Positions 26,134-35,246 of a stretch of DNA of 35,264 nt are shown in pieces (positions within the stretch are counted from its first letter, which is position 1; each line of letters begins with the position of its first letter). Both the position numbers and the translations under genes were made by a program. Source of the stretch: Anaerophilus nitritigenes (GTDB taxonomy: Bacteria > Bacillota > Clostridia > Peptostreptococcales > Thermotaleaceae); contig NZ_RYYS01000037.1 of NCBI RefSeq assembly GCF_004138215.1, positions 1 to 35,264 on the forward strand. Reading direction: 5' to 3'. Below the pieces are notes generated by a model that did not search any database, was not told the origin of the DNA, and was given only the letters and a program-made list of their open reading frames with translations.

Positions 26134-28059
26134 TTAATATTCTATCTTTTTTCCAAAGCTATTTTTCACTAGGAAAAAAATTAATATTCCAAACATAAAT
26201 ATTGCTCCATATTCTTCTAAAGTTTCATTTCCTATTGCCAATTTATTAGCTAATGTAATATTATCCTCTCCTAATTGGATACATGCCAATATAGCAAGAA
26301 ATATTCCTATAAGACCTTCTCCTGCAATAAGTCCAGAGGCATATAATATTCCACCTTCTGTTTTTTCTTTTAATACTATTTTTATTTTTTCTTTTTTATT
26401 TAATATTCCTCTAATCAAACCTCCTATCATAATAGGAGTACTCAAATGAATAGGAAGATATAATCCTACTGCAAAGGGAAGTACAGAAATTCCTAAAATT
26501 TCTACAACCATTCCTGCTGCAACTCCTGTAAAAACCAATGGCCAAGGAAGGTTTCCATTCATAATTCCCTCTACTACTAGCCTCATTAAAGTAGCTTGTG
26601 GAGCAGGAATCTCTTTTGATCCAAATCCAAAAGCATGATTAAAAAGAGTCAAAATCATTCCCATTATAAGACCTGACGCTATTACTCCAATTAACTCTCC
26701 AATTTGTTGCTTTTTAGGAGTTGCTCCTACTAAAAAACCTGTTTTTAAATCTTGTGACACATCTCCTGCAATAGCGGCTACAATACAAATAATACTTCCT
26801 ATGATCAGTGCTTCTGTCATACCTTCTTGATTCGTCATTCCTAATTTTTTAAATATAAATGTAGTAATTAAAAGACTTGCAATAGTCATTCCTGATATAG
26901 GATTTGAAGAAGTTCCTATAAGTCCTACTAATCTTGAAGATACTGTTGCAAATAAAAAACTAAATATAACAATCAATGTTCCTCCTACAGCTCCTACAGG
27001 AATCATAGGAGTAAATATAATAAGAAGTATTAAAACTGCCATGCTACTTAAAACAAAATACATAGATAAATCCTCATCTGTTCTTTGAATTGCTTTTTTA
27101 AAGGAAGGAGTAAATCCGCCTAAAACATCTTTAAATGCATCAATAGTTAGAGGCAGAGCTTTTATTAAACTCATAAATCCTCCAAAAGCTACTGCTCCCG
27201 CTCCTACATACCGAATATAATAATCCCAAATTCCATGAGGTCCTAAATCTTTTATAGGTTCTATAGCTGGATAAATAGGTATCGTCATAAAATCTCCTAG
27301 ATAAGAAATCAAAGGAATAATTCCAAACCATCCAAGGATGGCTCCTGCTATCATATATGAAGCAATTTTAGGTCCTATAATAAATCCTACCCCTAAAAGC
27401 CCTGGATAAACATCTATACCTATAACAGTGTTTTTCATTGCTGGAATACTCCATTCTATATTTCCTGGAACAAGTTTTATACCATCTACAATAAACTTAT
27501 GAATTGCTCCTAGTCCTACTCCTTTAAAAACAGTTTTTGCATTTGCTCCCCCAACTTCTCCTGCTACTAAGACTTCTGCACATGCAGTTCCTTCTGGATA
27601 TGGCAAATGTTCATGCTCTTCAATCATTAAAAACCTTCTTAAAGGAACCATAAGTAACACTCCTAAAATTCCTCCTATGACTGAAATAGTAGTAATTTTG
27701 GTCATAGTAGGTGGACGAATTCCCATTTCATTTGCCCATATGTATAAAGCAGGAATGGTAAAAATCACTCCTGATGCTAAAGATTGTCCAGCCGAACTAA
27801 TAGTTTGTACAATATTATTCTCAAGAATAGAATTTCTTTTTAATATTCCCCTAATAATCCCCATAGATATTACAGAAGCAGGAATAGATGCACTCACCGT
27901 AATCCCTATTCTAAGACCTAAATATGCATTTGCACTTGCAAAAATAATTGAAAGAATCATACCAATCCACACAGAAGTCCATGTAAACTCACTCATACTC
28001 TTCTCTGCTGGAACATAGGGAGTAATATTATTCTTTTTGTCTTTATTTTGTGACATCAT
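26134..28059 (-). CDS. OPT-family oligopeptide/metal-chelate transporter
   Basis: 641 residues with about 14-16 hydrophobic segments. The start of the protein, TWTSVWIGMILSIIFASANAYLGLR, is typical of bacterial OPT family members, as are EHLPYPEGTACAEVL and GEVGGANAKTVFKG. ATG 28059 follows AGAGGTGGGTT; a second ATG follows directly. OPT proteins import small peptides or metal chelates with protons; the substrate cannot be read from the sequence. The nearest downstream gene is a ferritin-like protein, which makes a metal connection worth considering but does not prove it. Length is normal for the family. Confidence 0.92.
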   Translation of the reverse strand: MMSQNKDKKNNITPYVPAEKSMSEFTWTSVWIGMILSIIFASANAYLGLRIGITVSASIPASVISMGIIRGILKRNSILENNIVQTISSAGQSLASGVIFTIPALYIWANEMGIRPPTMTKITTISVIGGILGVLLMVPLRRFLMIEEHEHLPYPEGTACAEVLVAGEVGGANAKTVFKGVGLGAIHKFIVDGIKLVPGNIEWSIPAMKNTVIGIDVYPGLLGVGFIIGPKIASYMIAGAILGWFGIIPLISYLGDFMTIPIYPAIEPIKDLGPHGIWDYYIRYVGAGAVAFGGFMSLIKALPLTIDAFKDVLGGFTPSFKKAIQRTDEDLSMYFVLSSMAVLILLIIFTPMIPVGAVGGTLIVIFSFLFATVSSRLVGLIGTSSNPISGMTIASLLITTFIFKKLGMTNQEGMTEALIIGSIICIVAAIAGDVSQDLKTGFLVGATPKKQQIGELIGVIASGLIMGMILTLFNHAFGFGSKEIPAPQATLMRLVVEGIMNGNLPWPLVFTGVAAGMVVEILGISVLPFAVGLYLPIHLSTPIMIGGLIRGILNKKEKIKIVLKEKTEGGILYASGLIAGEGLIGIFLAILACIQLGEDNITLANKLAIGNETLEEYGAIFMFGILIFFLVKNSFGKKIEY

Positions 28060-28127
28060 AACCCACCTCTATCTATCAAATCCACATCATTATAGTATGT
28101 AAAAAAAACTTAGTCAATGCTAGATGT

Positions 28128-28172
28128 AATAAACATAAGGACATGATCACACATCATGTCCTTATGTTTATT
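28128..28172 (-). terminator. Terminator hairpin of the aspartate kinase gene, overlapping its stop codon
   Basis: A perfect 20-bp inverted repeat (28128-28147 with 28153-28172) around a 5-nt loop. The stop codon (28168-28170) lies in the first-transcribed arm. The trailing sequence TTTATTAC is only moderately U-rich. Confidence 0.8.
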
Positions 28173-29478
28173 CTACAAATCCATTATATATAGCTGATAC
28201 CGCTTTTTCAAAATCATTTGTTTCAACACCTACAATAATATTCATCTCGCTAGAGCCTTGATCAATCATTCTTATATTTACATTTGCTTTTGCTAAAGAT
28301 GTAAATAATTTTGCAGATACCCCTCTTGAATAAACCATTCCATCTCCAACTGTTGCAATAAGTGCCATATTTGGATGAACTTCTATAGAATCTGGACTAC
28401 ATTGTTCACAAATTTCTTTTACAAGTTTATTTACCTTATTCCCTAAATACGCATCTTCAATGACAATAGATATAGTATCTATGCCAGATGGGAGATGTTC
28501 TACGGGAACTTGATTTTCTTCAAAAATAGAAAGAAGCTTTCTAATAAAACTCATTTCTGCATGCATTCTATTTTTTTGTATAGCAATCACTGTAAAATCT
28601 TTTTTCCCAGCAATTCCTGTAATAGTTCCTGGAGCAGAATCTTTTTGATTCACAATTAACGTTCCATTATTTTCAGGCTCATTTGTATTTCGTACATTGA
28701 TAGGAATTCCAGCTTCCTTTACTGGAAATACTGATTCTTCATGAAGCACTGTAGCACCCATATAAGAAAGTTCTCTCAATTCTTGATAAGTAATAATTTT
28801 TATAGGTTGTGGATTTTTTACAATTCTTGGATCAGCCATTAAAAAACCTGAGACATCTGTCCAGTTCTCATAAATTTCTGCTCCTACTCCTTGAGCAATA
28901 ATAGAACCTGTAACGTCTGATCCTCCTCTTGAGAAGGTTTTTATTTCTCCATTTGGCATAACACCATAAAATCCTGGAATCACTGCTTTTTCATATCTTA
29001 ACAATTTTTCTTTTATTTGTTTTTGAGTATTTTCTTGATCTAAATCTCCATATTCATCAAAAGATATAATTTCTGTAGCATCTACAAAATCATATCCTAA
29101 CAGATTAGATAAAATAACTCCATTTAAATATTCTCCTCTACTTGCTGTATAATCTACAGATGCACCTTTTGAAATTTTTTCTTTTATATCTTTTAAATAA
29201 GGTTTTAAATCTATAGATAAATGAAGCTCATCTACAATCCCCAAATAACGCTTCTCAATCATATCAAACATTTGGTCAAAAGGTACAGAATGTTTCACAT
29301 GAGCATTACAAAGATATAAAAGATCTGTTATTTTATAATCTTCCTTATTTCTTTTTCCAGGAGCAGAGGTTACTACATATTTCCTATTTTCATCATTTTC
29401 TATAATTTTTTGTACTTTCTTAAATTGATTTGCATCTGCTACAGACGATCCTCCAAATTTTGCTACCTTTAATTCCAT
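28168..29478 (-). CDS. Aspartate kinase
   Basis: 436 residues from ATG at 29478 behind GGGAGGTTTTTAATA. The kinase signature KFGGSSVADANQF (7-19) is at the N-terminus, SRGGSDVTG marks the nucleotide-binding region, and NWTDVSGFL with DPRIV is typical of aspartokinases. Two ACT domains occupy about 300-436 (TGIAGKKDFTVIAI; NVNIRMIDQGSSEMNIIVGV) and suggest feedback control by lysine or threonine. It catalyses the first step of lysine, threonine, methionine and diaminopimelate synthesis. A consensus promoter sits directly upstream and its terminator overlaps the stop, so it is a single-gene unit. The isozyme cannot be decided by eye. Confidence 0.94.
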   Translation of the reverse strand: MELKVAKFGGSSVADANQFKKVQKIIENDENRKYVVTSAPGKRNKEDYKITDLLYLCNAHVKHSVPFDQMFDMIEKRYLGIVDELHLSIDLKPYLKDIKEKISKGASVDYTASRGEYLNGVILSNLLGYDFVDATEIISFDEYGDLDQENTQKQIKEKLLRYEKAVIPGFYGVMPNGEIKTFSRGGSDVTGSIIAQGVGAEIYENWTDVSGFLMADPRIVKNPQPIKIITYQELRELSYMGATVLHEESVFPVKEAGIPINVRNTNEPENNGTLIVNQKDSAPGTITGIAGKKDFTVIAIQKNRMHAEMSFIRKLLSIFEENQVPVEHLPSGIDTISIVIEDAYLGNKVNKLVKEICEQCSPDSIEVHPNMALIATVGDGMVYSRGVSAKLFTSLAKANVNIRMIDQGSSEMNIIVGVETNDFEKAVSAIYNGFVE

Positions 29479-29518
29479 TATTAAAAACCTCCCACATAAA
29501 CTATGAATAAATATTAAT

Positions 29519-29547
29519 ATTATAAATTGAAAATTTTAAAAAGTCAA
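29519..29547 (-). promoter_or_regulatory. Sigma-A promoter of the aspartate kinase gene
   Basis: Minus strand TTGACT (29542-29547), 17-nt spacer, TATAAT (29519-29524). The spacing is ideal. The transcript start would be about 35 nt before the ATG, so there is no room for a lysine riboswitch or T-box leader. Confidence 0.85.
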
Positions 29548-29560
29548 TATTTATATTAGA

Positions 29561-29588
29561 AAATCCGATAGACTCATCTATCGGATTT
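29561..29588 (-). terminator. Terminator of the GH18 gene, overlapping its stop codon
   Basis: Perfect 12-bp hairpin (AAATCCGATAGA / TCTATCGGATTT) with a 4-nt loop. The GH18 stop (TAG, 29578-29580) is in the 5' arm on the minus strand. Only a short T-run follows (TTTTCT). Confidence 0.8.
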
Positions 29589-31236
29589 TTAAGCTTTCAT
29601 CTATTATATACCATATATTTTCTGTTTCAAATCCTCTTCTCCAGCTTCCTAATCCTGCAAGATTATAAAGTTTTATAAGATCTGTTCTCATATTCATAGA
29701 AGTTTCATCCTCTATCCATATTCTATTCAGAGCATTGCCTTCCATATATTCAATATAATTTTGTCCAGTTTTTGCATCATAAGTTTTTTGAAGTCCATAC
29801 TGCTGTATAATTTTATTTACTGTTTCCATAGAAGCTGCTTTTGATTTTACATTGATCTTTTCTGGATTTTCAACATTAGGAGTCTCCATCCAAATTCTTG
29901 TATAAAAAGGAACTCCTAGTACAAGCTTGTGAGCTGGTACATCTTCTAGTAGTCCTTCTATTCCTTTTTGAACCCAATTTTTAGAAGCTACAGATCCACT
30001 TACAGGACTTGTTCCCCAATGTTCATCATATGCCATTAAAATCATATAATCTATGACTTCTCCTAGTCTTTGACGATCATAACATAATGACCAAGTAGCA
30101 CTTCCACCTTTTACAGTCACATCCATAGACACTACTAAATTTTGTTCATGAAAAACAGCTGCAAGTTCTCTAACAAACATAACCATATTATCTTTATCTT
30201 CTAAATATACATTTTCAAAATCTATATTGATTCCATCTATATTATTGTCTTTCACTAGCTTTAAAAGATCTTTGATTGCTTTTTCTTTTCCATAAGGATT
30301 CTTAAAAAATTCTTGAGTTAATTTTGGATTAAAATCATTGCTAAAAAGTGCCCATACTTTATATCCTCTATTATGTGCCCATTGTATATATTCTTTACTA
30401 ATATTATTATTAATATTTCCATCAGAATCTTTAAGTGATAACCAGGTAGGCGATATAACATTAACTCCCTTAAGATTTCCTATTTTAGAAGTATCAGGAC
30501 TTTTCTTCATGACATGTTCCCATGTAAGTATAATTTTTCCTTCTGGGCTCCATATAGGCTCATGTTGTTTATTTTGTTTTTGTATGGTTTGTCTATTTTT
30601 TAAATCATTTCCTTTTGTATAACCTATTTTCCCTTTAGGAGTCAATACCTTTACCCATTCTCCATCTTCCTTTAATATCTCTACTTCATCTTCTATTTTT
30701 AAAACATCTACTGTATAAGACCATCCTTTTGGTTCCACTCTTACACTTACAGAGTCTTTTGATAGTTTTGCTATATATCTATTTTCATATACACTTTTTA
30801 ATATTATTTTTTTTGATTCATCCAATATATTTGTCTGTATCCCTATATATTCTTTTATGTGCTCAATTGGAATAAAGGGTTGTCCATTGATGATTCTCAT
30901 AGGAGGAATTTGAATATTTTCTTGTAAATTTAGTACTACACCTTCATCTTTATAAAATCGAATCGTTTTTTTAGGACCTGAAATCATAGCTATACCACTT
31001 GTTTCATCATAACTTACTAAAAGATCTAGTCCATCTTTTAATGACATCAGTGGTATATATGTGTCTTCTTTCACCTTAATAGGCTCTCCCTCATAAAGAA
31101 CTACACCATTTTTGTTTACAATCATAATAGGAGCATCATTTTCCATTGAATCTGCTAAAGCATACCTTTGTGTCATAAACATTCCTGCCATAAAAATAAA
31201 ACATACCACAATAATAGCTAAATCTCTTTTCTTCAC
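29578..31236 (-). CDS. GH18 family glycosidase, YaaH-like, with copper-amine-oxidase-N-like and SH3 domains
   Basis: 552 residues from a GTG at 31236; GAGAGGTG lies upstream. An uncleaved or cleaved N-terminal signal (about 5-28) exports it. A copper-amine-oxidase-N-like domain (about 36-147, paired beta repeats PIKVKEDTYIPLMSL and GQPFIPIEHI) and an SH3-type domain (about 152-212) precede the GH18 barrel (about 233-552). The catalytic motif DGINIDFE is at 334-341, with Glu341 as proton donor. YaaH/YdhD-type GH18 proteins act on peptidoglycan, often spore cortex, during germination. The barrel continues normally (YMILMAYDEHWG). Substrate specificity is inferred. A -10-like TATAAT occurs upstream near 31278, without a good -35. 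Confidence 0.9.
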   Translation of the reverse strand: MKKRDLAIIVVCFIFMAGMFMTQRYALADSMENDAPIMIVNKNGVVLYEGEPIKVKEDTYIPLMSLKDGLDLLVSYDETSGIAMISGPKKTIRFYKDEGVVLNLQENIQIPPMRIINGQPFIPIEHIKEYIGIQTNILDESKKIILKSVYENRYIAKLSKDSVSVRVEPKGWSYTVDVLKIEDEVEILKEDGEWVKVLTPKGKIGYTKGNDLKNRQTIQKQNKQHEPIWSPEGKIILTWEHVMKKSPDTSKIGNLKGVNVISPTWLSLKDSDGNINNNISKEYIQWAHNRGYKVWALFSNDFNPKLTQEFFKNPYGKEKAIKDLLKLVKDNNIDGINIDFENVYLEDKDNMVMFVRELAAVFHEQNLVVSMDVTVKGGSATWSLCYDRQRLGEVIDYMILMAYDEHWGTSPVSGSVASKNWVQKGIEGLLEDVPAHKLVLGVPFYTRIWMETPNVENPEKINVKSKAASMETVNKIIQQYGLQKTYDAKTGQNYIEYMEGNALNRIWIEDETSMNMRTDLIKLYNLAGLGSWRRGFETENIWYIIDESLKIR

Positions 31237-31412
31237 CCCACCACACCTCTCTTTACATTAAGATATACCCTAATTATACTATTAAACAAATCATAAAAAT
31301 AATGAACCATTATTGAAAATTTGTGACGTTTTTTATGATTTAGTTTATATCCAAGTTCAAGGTATATTTTTATTATAACGAATTTTCTATCTCTTTTGTG
31401 GTTACAAATTCT

Positions 31413-32153
31413 TTACAAATTTAATTTTCTATCAAGTAAATATCCTGTAATCATAAACAATATACCTATCATACACAAATTAAAAACAAAATAAGACATT
31501 GAACCTTCAAAATTAAAAGAAGTCATTCCATAACTTAATGCATGCATATCCACAAATTTATCAAAATATCCTACAACTTTTCCTACAATTCTTGAAATTA
31601 CTAAAAAACATACAAAAGATAATATTTTTCCATATTTAAATACTGAAAATACACTTTTAGATAAAGTAACAGATAAATAAATAATCAATATAAACGTAAT
31701 ATATCCTACCAAAAGAATCATAAACAATGTGAAAATTTCTTTAATTCCTTCTGTATAAAAGCTTTGGAAGTTTTCCATTAATTGTGGATATTTATAAACA
31801 GCTATCTTTTGATCTATAATCATCATTAACATAGCAAATACAAATATACCAAAAGCTTCTAAAGTGATTCCTATAATCTTACTTCCCAAAATATGATATC
31901 CACTACAAGTAGTCGTAAATAATAGATATCTTTCTTCTCCAAATAAACTTTTGTACATTCTTGCAATATGATCAAAAAACAATCCTACTCCCATAACAAA
32001 TATACCTATACTGGCAAAAATTGCAAATTTCGATGGGGTTTGTTCATTTAAAATACTTCTTATAAGATCTATATTTAAAGCAATAGCGATAACAATTCCT
32101 CCAAGAAAAAATTTCCACCTACTCATCCATTCATATTTAAGAAGTTTAAGCAT
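31413..32153 (-). CDS. ABC transporter permease (YtrC/D-like)
   Basis: The frame is open from 32219, but the probable start is ATG 32153, which gives 246 residues and has GGGAGG ten bases in front (TATATAAAA spacer). The protein has about six membrane helices with MLKLLKYEWMSRWKFFLGG at the N-terminus, typical of ABC-2-type permeases. It overlaps the ATPase gene by eight bases, so they are translationally coupled. The substrate is unknown; GntR-ATPase-permease operons of this kind often respond to cell-wall-active compounds. No clear terminator follows it. Confidence 0.8.
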   Translation of the reverse strand: MLKLLKYEWMSRWKFFLGGIVIAIALNIDLIRSILNEQTPSKFAIFASIGIFVMGVGLFFDHIARMYKSLFGEERYLLFTTTCSGYHILGSKIIGITLEAFGIFVFAMLMMIIDQKIAVYKYPQLMENFQSFYTEGIKEIFTLFMILLVGYITFILIIYLSVTLSKSVFSVFKYGKILSFVCFLVISRIVGKVVGYFDKFVDMHALSYGMTSFNFEGSMSYFVFNLCMIGILFMITGYLLDRKLNL

Positions 32154-32844
32154 TTTTATATACCTCCCTATATAACTCATCAATAGACATATTTTTCTCC
32201 ATTCTAAATTCTTCTGCACTTCCCTTTAAAACTACTTTTCCTTCTCCAATAAAAATCACTTCATCTAATATACTTTCTAATTCTTTAACCAAATGACTAG
32301 AAATAATCATTGTTTTATTTTCATCGCACACCCTTAAAACAGCTTCCATAATTTTTTCTCGAGAAATAGGATCTATCCCATTAAAAGGCTCATCTAATAC
32401 ATACACCTTTGCATCTCTTGCAAGAATCAAGCTTAATTTAAGCCTTTGAAGCATTCCAGTAGATAATGAGCCTACCTTTTGTTTTTCCTCTAGTTCCATA
32501 AATTTTAGTAATTCTTGTGCTTTCTCCATGTTGAAATCTTCAAAGAAATCATTGAAATATTCTACACAATTTCTTATCTTCATCCACTTAGGCAAATGAT
32601 TATGAGTAGGCATAAAAGCCATTATTTTTTTCGTCTCTACTCCAATCCTTTTTTCATTTATGCTAATCTCTCCACTCGTTGGTTGAATAAGTCCTACAAT
32701 CATTTTCATAAAAGTTGTCTTGCCACTCCCATTAGGTCCTAACAATCCATAAATTTTCCCTTCTTCCAATGTCATATTCAACTCATTTAATGCTTTTTTT
32801 GTAATATATTTTTTAGTTACATTTTCTGCTCTTATAATTTCCAT
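32146..32844 (-). CDS. ABC transporter ATP-binding protein
   Basis: 232 residues. Walker A GPNGSGKT (36-43), the signature loop LSTGMLQRLKLSL, Walker B VYVLDEPFNGID and the H-loop TMIISSH are all intact. The ATG follows AGGAGGATTAAT, and the upstream GntR stop is one base away. The pairing with a YtrA-type repressor and an ABC-2-type permease forms a three-gene operon. Direction of transport and substrate are not visible. Confidence 0.95.
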   Translation of the reverse strand: MEIIRAENVTKKYITKKALNELNMTLEEGKIYGLLGPNGSGKTTFMKMIVGLIQPTSGEISINEKRIGVETKKIMAFMPTHNHLPKWMKIRNCVEYFNDFFEDFNMEKAQELLKFMELEEKQKVGSLSTGMLQRLKLSLILARDAKVYVLDEPFNGIDPISREKIMEAVLRVCDENKTMIISSHLVKELESILDEVIFIGEGKVVLKGSAEEFRMEKNMSIDELYREVYKNA

Positions 32845-32845
32845 A

Positions 32846-33205
32846 TTAATCCTCCTTCATAGTTTCTTGTACTACTTTTATAATTTCTTCATAGGAATAC
32901 CCTAGTTCTTTCATTCCCTCTATAAAATTTTTTAGTATTTCATTTGCCATTTCTTTTTTTATTCTCAATATAACCTCCTCCTCTTGTGTAACAAAGGAGC
33001 CTTTCCCTCTTTCTGTAAATGTAACTTTCTCCCTTTCTAACTCTTGATATGCTCGCTGGATTGTATTTACATTTACCTTTAAAGAAGCTGCCATTTCTCT
33101 TACGGAAGGAAGCTTTTCTCCTTTTTGTCTAATTCCCACTATAATTTCTTTTTTAATCATTTCTATAATCTGAAGGTATATAGGAATTTTAGCATCAAAA
33201 TTCAT
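32846..33205 (-). CDS. GntR-family repressor, YtrA subfamily
   Basis: 119 residues from ATG 33205 behind AGAGGTGATGAA. The winged-helix N-terminus (PIYLQIIEMIKKEIIVG, GEKLPSVREMAASLKVNVNTIQRAY, GKGSFV) is typical, and the short C-terminus (about 40 residues) without a large effector domain defines the YtrA type. These usually repress their own operon, which here continues into the ABC ATPase and permease. A 22-bp imperfect inverted repeat overlaps its -10 box. The inducer is unknown. Confidence 0.92.
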   Translation of the reverse strand: MNFDAKIPIYLQIIEMIKKEIIVGIRQKGEKLPSVREMAASLKVNVNTIQRAYQELEREKVTFTERGKGSFVTQEEEVILRIKKEMANEILKNFIEGMKELGYSYEEIIKVVQETMKED

Positions 33206-33226
33206 TTCATCACCTCTTTTGTATTC

Positions 33227-33248
33227 GTGTCATATTTAAATAGTACAC
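33227..33248 (-). promoter_or_regulatory. Probable GntR/YtrA operator over the -10 box
   Basis: GTGTCATATTT / AAATAGTACAC: a 22-bp inverted repeat with 9 of 11 positions paired, with GTGT and ACAC at the ends. It covers the -10 hexamer, so binding would block transcription. Binding is inferred from position and symmetry. Confidence 0.6.
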
Positions 33249-33268
33249 TACAACTTTATAGATGTCAA
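33240..33268 (-). promoter_or_regulatory. Promoter of the GntR-ABC operon
   Basis: Minus strand TTGACA (33263-33268), 17-nt spacer, TACTAT (33240-33245). The -35 is perfect and touches the outer part of the upstream gene's terminator repeat. Confidence 0.75.
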
Positions 33269-33309
33269 ATAAAAATCTGCACAAATTGTGCAGATTTTTT
33301 ATTTGACTT
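33262..33309 (-). terminator. Terminator of the phospho-sugar mutase gene, overlapping its stop codon
   Basis: Core hairpin ATCTGCAC / GTGCAGAT with flanking A/T arms that extend pairing out to GTCAAATAAAAA and TTTTTTATTTGAC. On the minus strand a T-run follows the core. The stop codon (33299-33301) lies within the first-transcribed arm. Confidence 0.85.
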
Positions 33310-35011
33310 CATTAAGTTTTTCCATAATCACACTTTCCATTTCCTTGATCTTATCTTGAGCTTCCTCTATTGTATCTCCTTTAGTATAAATATATATTTT
33401 AATTTTAGGTTCTGTTCCTGAAGGCCTTATAGCATACCATGATCCATCATCAAATAAAAACTTTAATACATCAGAAACTGGAATTTCTACCTTTTCTTCT
33501 TGTTGTTTTAAAAAGTCAAAAGCTTTTTCTTGACCATAATCCATATATTTTGCAATTTTTTTCTCTCCAATTTCTGTTGGATATTCTTTTCTATAAACCT
33601 CCATCATTCTTTTAATTCTTTTTTGACCTTCTATTCCCTCTAGTACTAATGATATAAGTTTTTCTTGATAATATCCATGCTCCTTATATATTTCTTCTAA
33701 AATATCTAAAAGACTTTTTCCTTGTTTTTTATAATAAGCAGCTCCTTCACAAATAAGCATAGCTGCAATCACTCCATCTTTGTCTCTTACAAAAGTTCCT
33801 GCTACATATCCTATGCTTTCTTCATAACCAAATAAAAATTTTTCTTTTCCTTCTTCTTCTAATTCATTTACTTTTCCACAAATATTTTTAAATCCTGTTA
33901 GTGTTTCATAAGTCTTTACTTGATAGGATTTTGCAATATTTTTTCCTAAATCTCCTGTTACAATAGACTTTACGATATATCCATTTTTTATATCTTTTTT
34001 GGATTTTAAAATATAATCAATAAATATTGCTCCTACTTGATTTCCATTTAAAGAAACATACTCTCCACTTTCATCTTTTACCATAACTCCTAATCGATCA
34101 CAATCTGGATCAGTTGCAATAAGTAAATCTGCTTTTATTTTTTTGCCTAGCTTCTGTGCATACAAAAAAGCTTTTGTATCTTCAGGATTGGGATATCCTA
34201 CAGTGGTAAAATCTGGATCTGGATTTTCTTGTTCTTTCACTACCTCTATATTTTTAAATCCTCTTTCTTTTAAAACTCTTCTTACTGGAATATTCCCTGT
34301 CCCATTTAAAGGTGTATATACAATTTTTATATCTTTATCTATATCCTCTCTTAAAGATAATTCTTTTACTTTTTCTATGTATAGATCATCTATTTCTTTT
34401 CCTATGATTTTTAATAATTCCTTTTCTTTTGCCATTTCTTCCTCAATGATTTTTACATGAGAAAAGTCTGAAATATTATGTATTTTTTGAGTAATTCCAT
34501 CTGCAACCTCTGAAATAATTTGAGATCCTTCTTCCCAATACACTTTATATCCATTATAGTCTTTTGGATTATGACTTGCTGTAACGACAATCCCAGAAGC
34601 TGCACGCAAATGTCTTACAGCAAAGGATAACTCTGGAGTAGGTCTTAAACTTTCAAATAAATAAGCTACAATCCCATTTGCAGCCAAAACTAAAGCAGTT
34701 CTTTTTGCAAATTCCTTTGAAAAGTGTCTACAATCATAAGCAATCACAACTCCTCTTTTCATATACTCCTGACCTTTTTCTATAATAAAATCAGCGAGTC
34801 CTTGAGTTACACGTCCTATAATATGTAAATTCATTCTATTTGTTCCAGCTCCTATTTTACCTCTTAGACCTGCTGTCCCAAATTCCAATTCTTTATAAAA
34901 ACGATCTTGTATTTCTTCCTCATTATCTTTCATAGATAAAAGCTCTTTTTTTGTTTCTTCATCAAAATAAGGATTTTCTAGCCATTCTTCATATATTTTT
35001 TTATATTCCAC
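33299..35011 (-). CDS. Phospho-sugar mutase (phosphoglucomutase/phosphomannomutase)
   Basis: 570 residues from GTG 35011 with AAGGTGA five bases in front. Family motifs are complete: FGTAGLRGKIGAG near 44-56, the phosphoserine loop TASHNPKDYNGYK with Ser146, the metal loop DPDCDRLG, the sugar-binding GYEESIGYVAG and the C-terminal phosphate-binding RPSGTEPK. The length fits the PgcA-type alpha-phosphoglucomutases of Firmicutes, which interconvert glucose 6-phosphate and glucose 1-phosphate; deoxyribose or mannose phosphates are possible alternatives. It appears to be a single-gene unit with its own promoter region and terminator. Confidence 0.93.
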   Translation of the reverse strand: MEYKKIYEEWLENPYFDEETKKELLSMKDNEEEIQDRFYKELEFGTAGLRGKIGAGTNRMNLHIIGRVTQGLADFIIEKGQEYMKRGVVIAYDCRHFSKEFAKRTALVLAANGIVAYLFESLRPTPELSFAVRHLRAASGIVVTASHNPKDYNGYKVYWEEGSQIISEVADGITQKIHNISDFSHVKIIEEEMAKEKELLKIIGKEIDDLYIEKVKELSLREDIDKDIKIVYTPLNGTGNIPVRRVLKERGFKNIEVVKEQENPDPDFTTVGYPNPEDTKAFLYAQKLGKKIKADLLIATDPDCDRLGVMVKDESGEYVSLNGNQVGAIFIDYILKSKKDIKNGYIVKSIVTGDLGKNIAKSYQVKTYETLTGFKNICGKVNELEEEGKEKFLFGYEESIGYVAGTFVRDKDGVIAAMLICEGAAYYKKQGKSLLDILEEIYKEHGYYQEKLISLVLEGIEGQKRIKRMMEVYRKEYPTEIGEKKIAKYMDYGQEKAFDFLKQQEEKVEIPVSDVLKFLFDDGSWYAIRPSGTEPKIKIYIYTKGDTIEEAQDKIKEMESVIMEKLNEVK

Positions 35012-35131
35012 CTAAATCACCTTCTTTAATAAAATTTAGCTCATATAATGACTTCTATATTTTTTATAAATTTCCTTTTTTACCACTACACTTATTTCAA
35101 AGAAATTACTCAAAAATTTATATATTTATAC

Positions 35132-35160
35132 CAAATACTATAATCATTCTATAGTATTTG
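35132..35160 (-). promoter_or_regulatory. Inverted repeat overlapping the probable promoter of the phospho-sugar mutase gene
   Basis: CAAATACTATA / TATAGTATTTG: perfect 11-bp arms around a 7-nt spacer. On the minus strand TTTACA and TATAGT, 16 nt apart, form a possible promoter that coincides with the repeat. It could be an operator. No T-run follows, so it is not a terminator. Confidence 0.45.
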
Positions 35161-35171
35161 TAAAGTGAAAC

Positions 35172-35204
35172 AAAAAAAATCCTCTTGTTTACACAAAAGG
35201 ATTT
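35172..35204 (-). terminator. Terminator of a gene beyond the right edge
   Basis: AAATCCTTTTGT / ACAAGAGGATTT on the minus strand (one G-U pair) with a 4-nt loop, followed by a run of eight T. It should end a minus-strand transcript entering from the right. Confidence 0.85.
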
Positions 35205-35217
35205 AAGGTTCTATAAT

Positions 35218-35246
35218 AAATGTTGGGGTGAATAACTCCAACATTT
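35218..35246. repeat. Inverted repeat at the right edge
   Basis: AAATGTTGG / CCAACATTT (9-bp arms, 11-nt loop). On the plus strand AATTTTTT follows, as in a terminator, but no plus-strand gene is visible before it. Its role is unclear without the neighbouring sequence. Confidence 0.5.
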
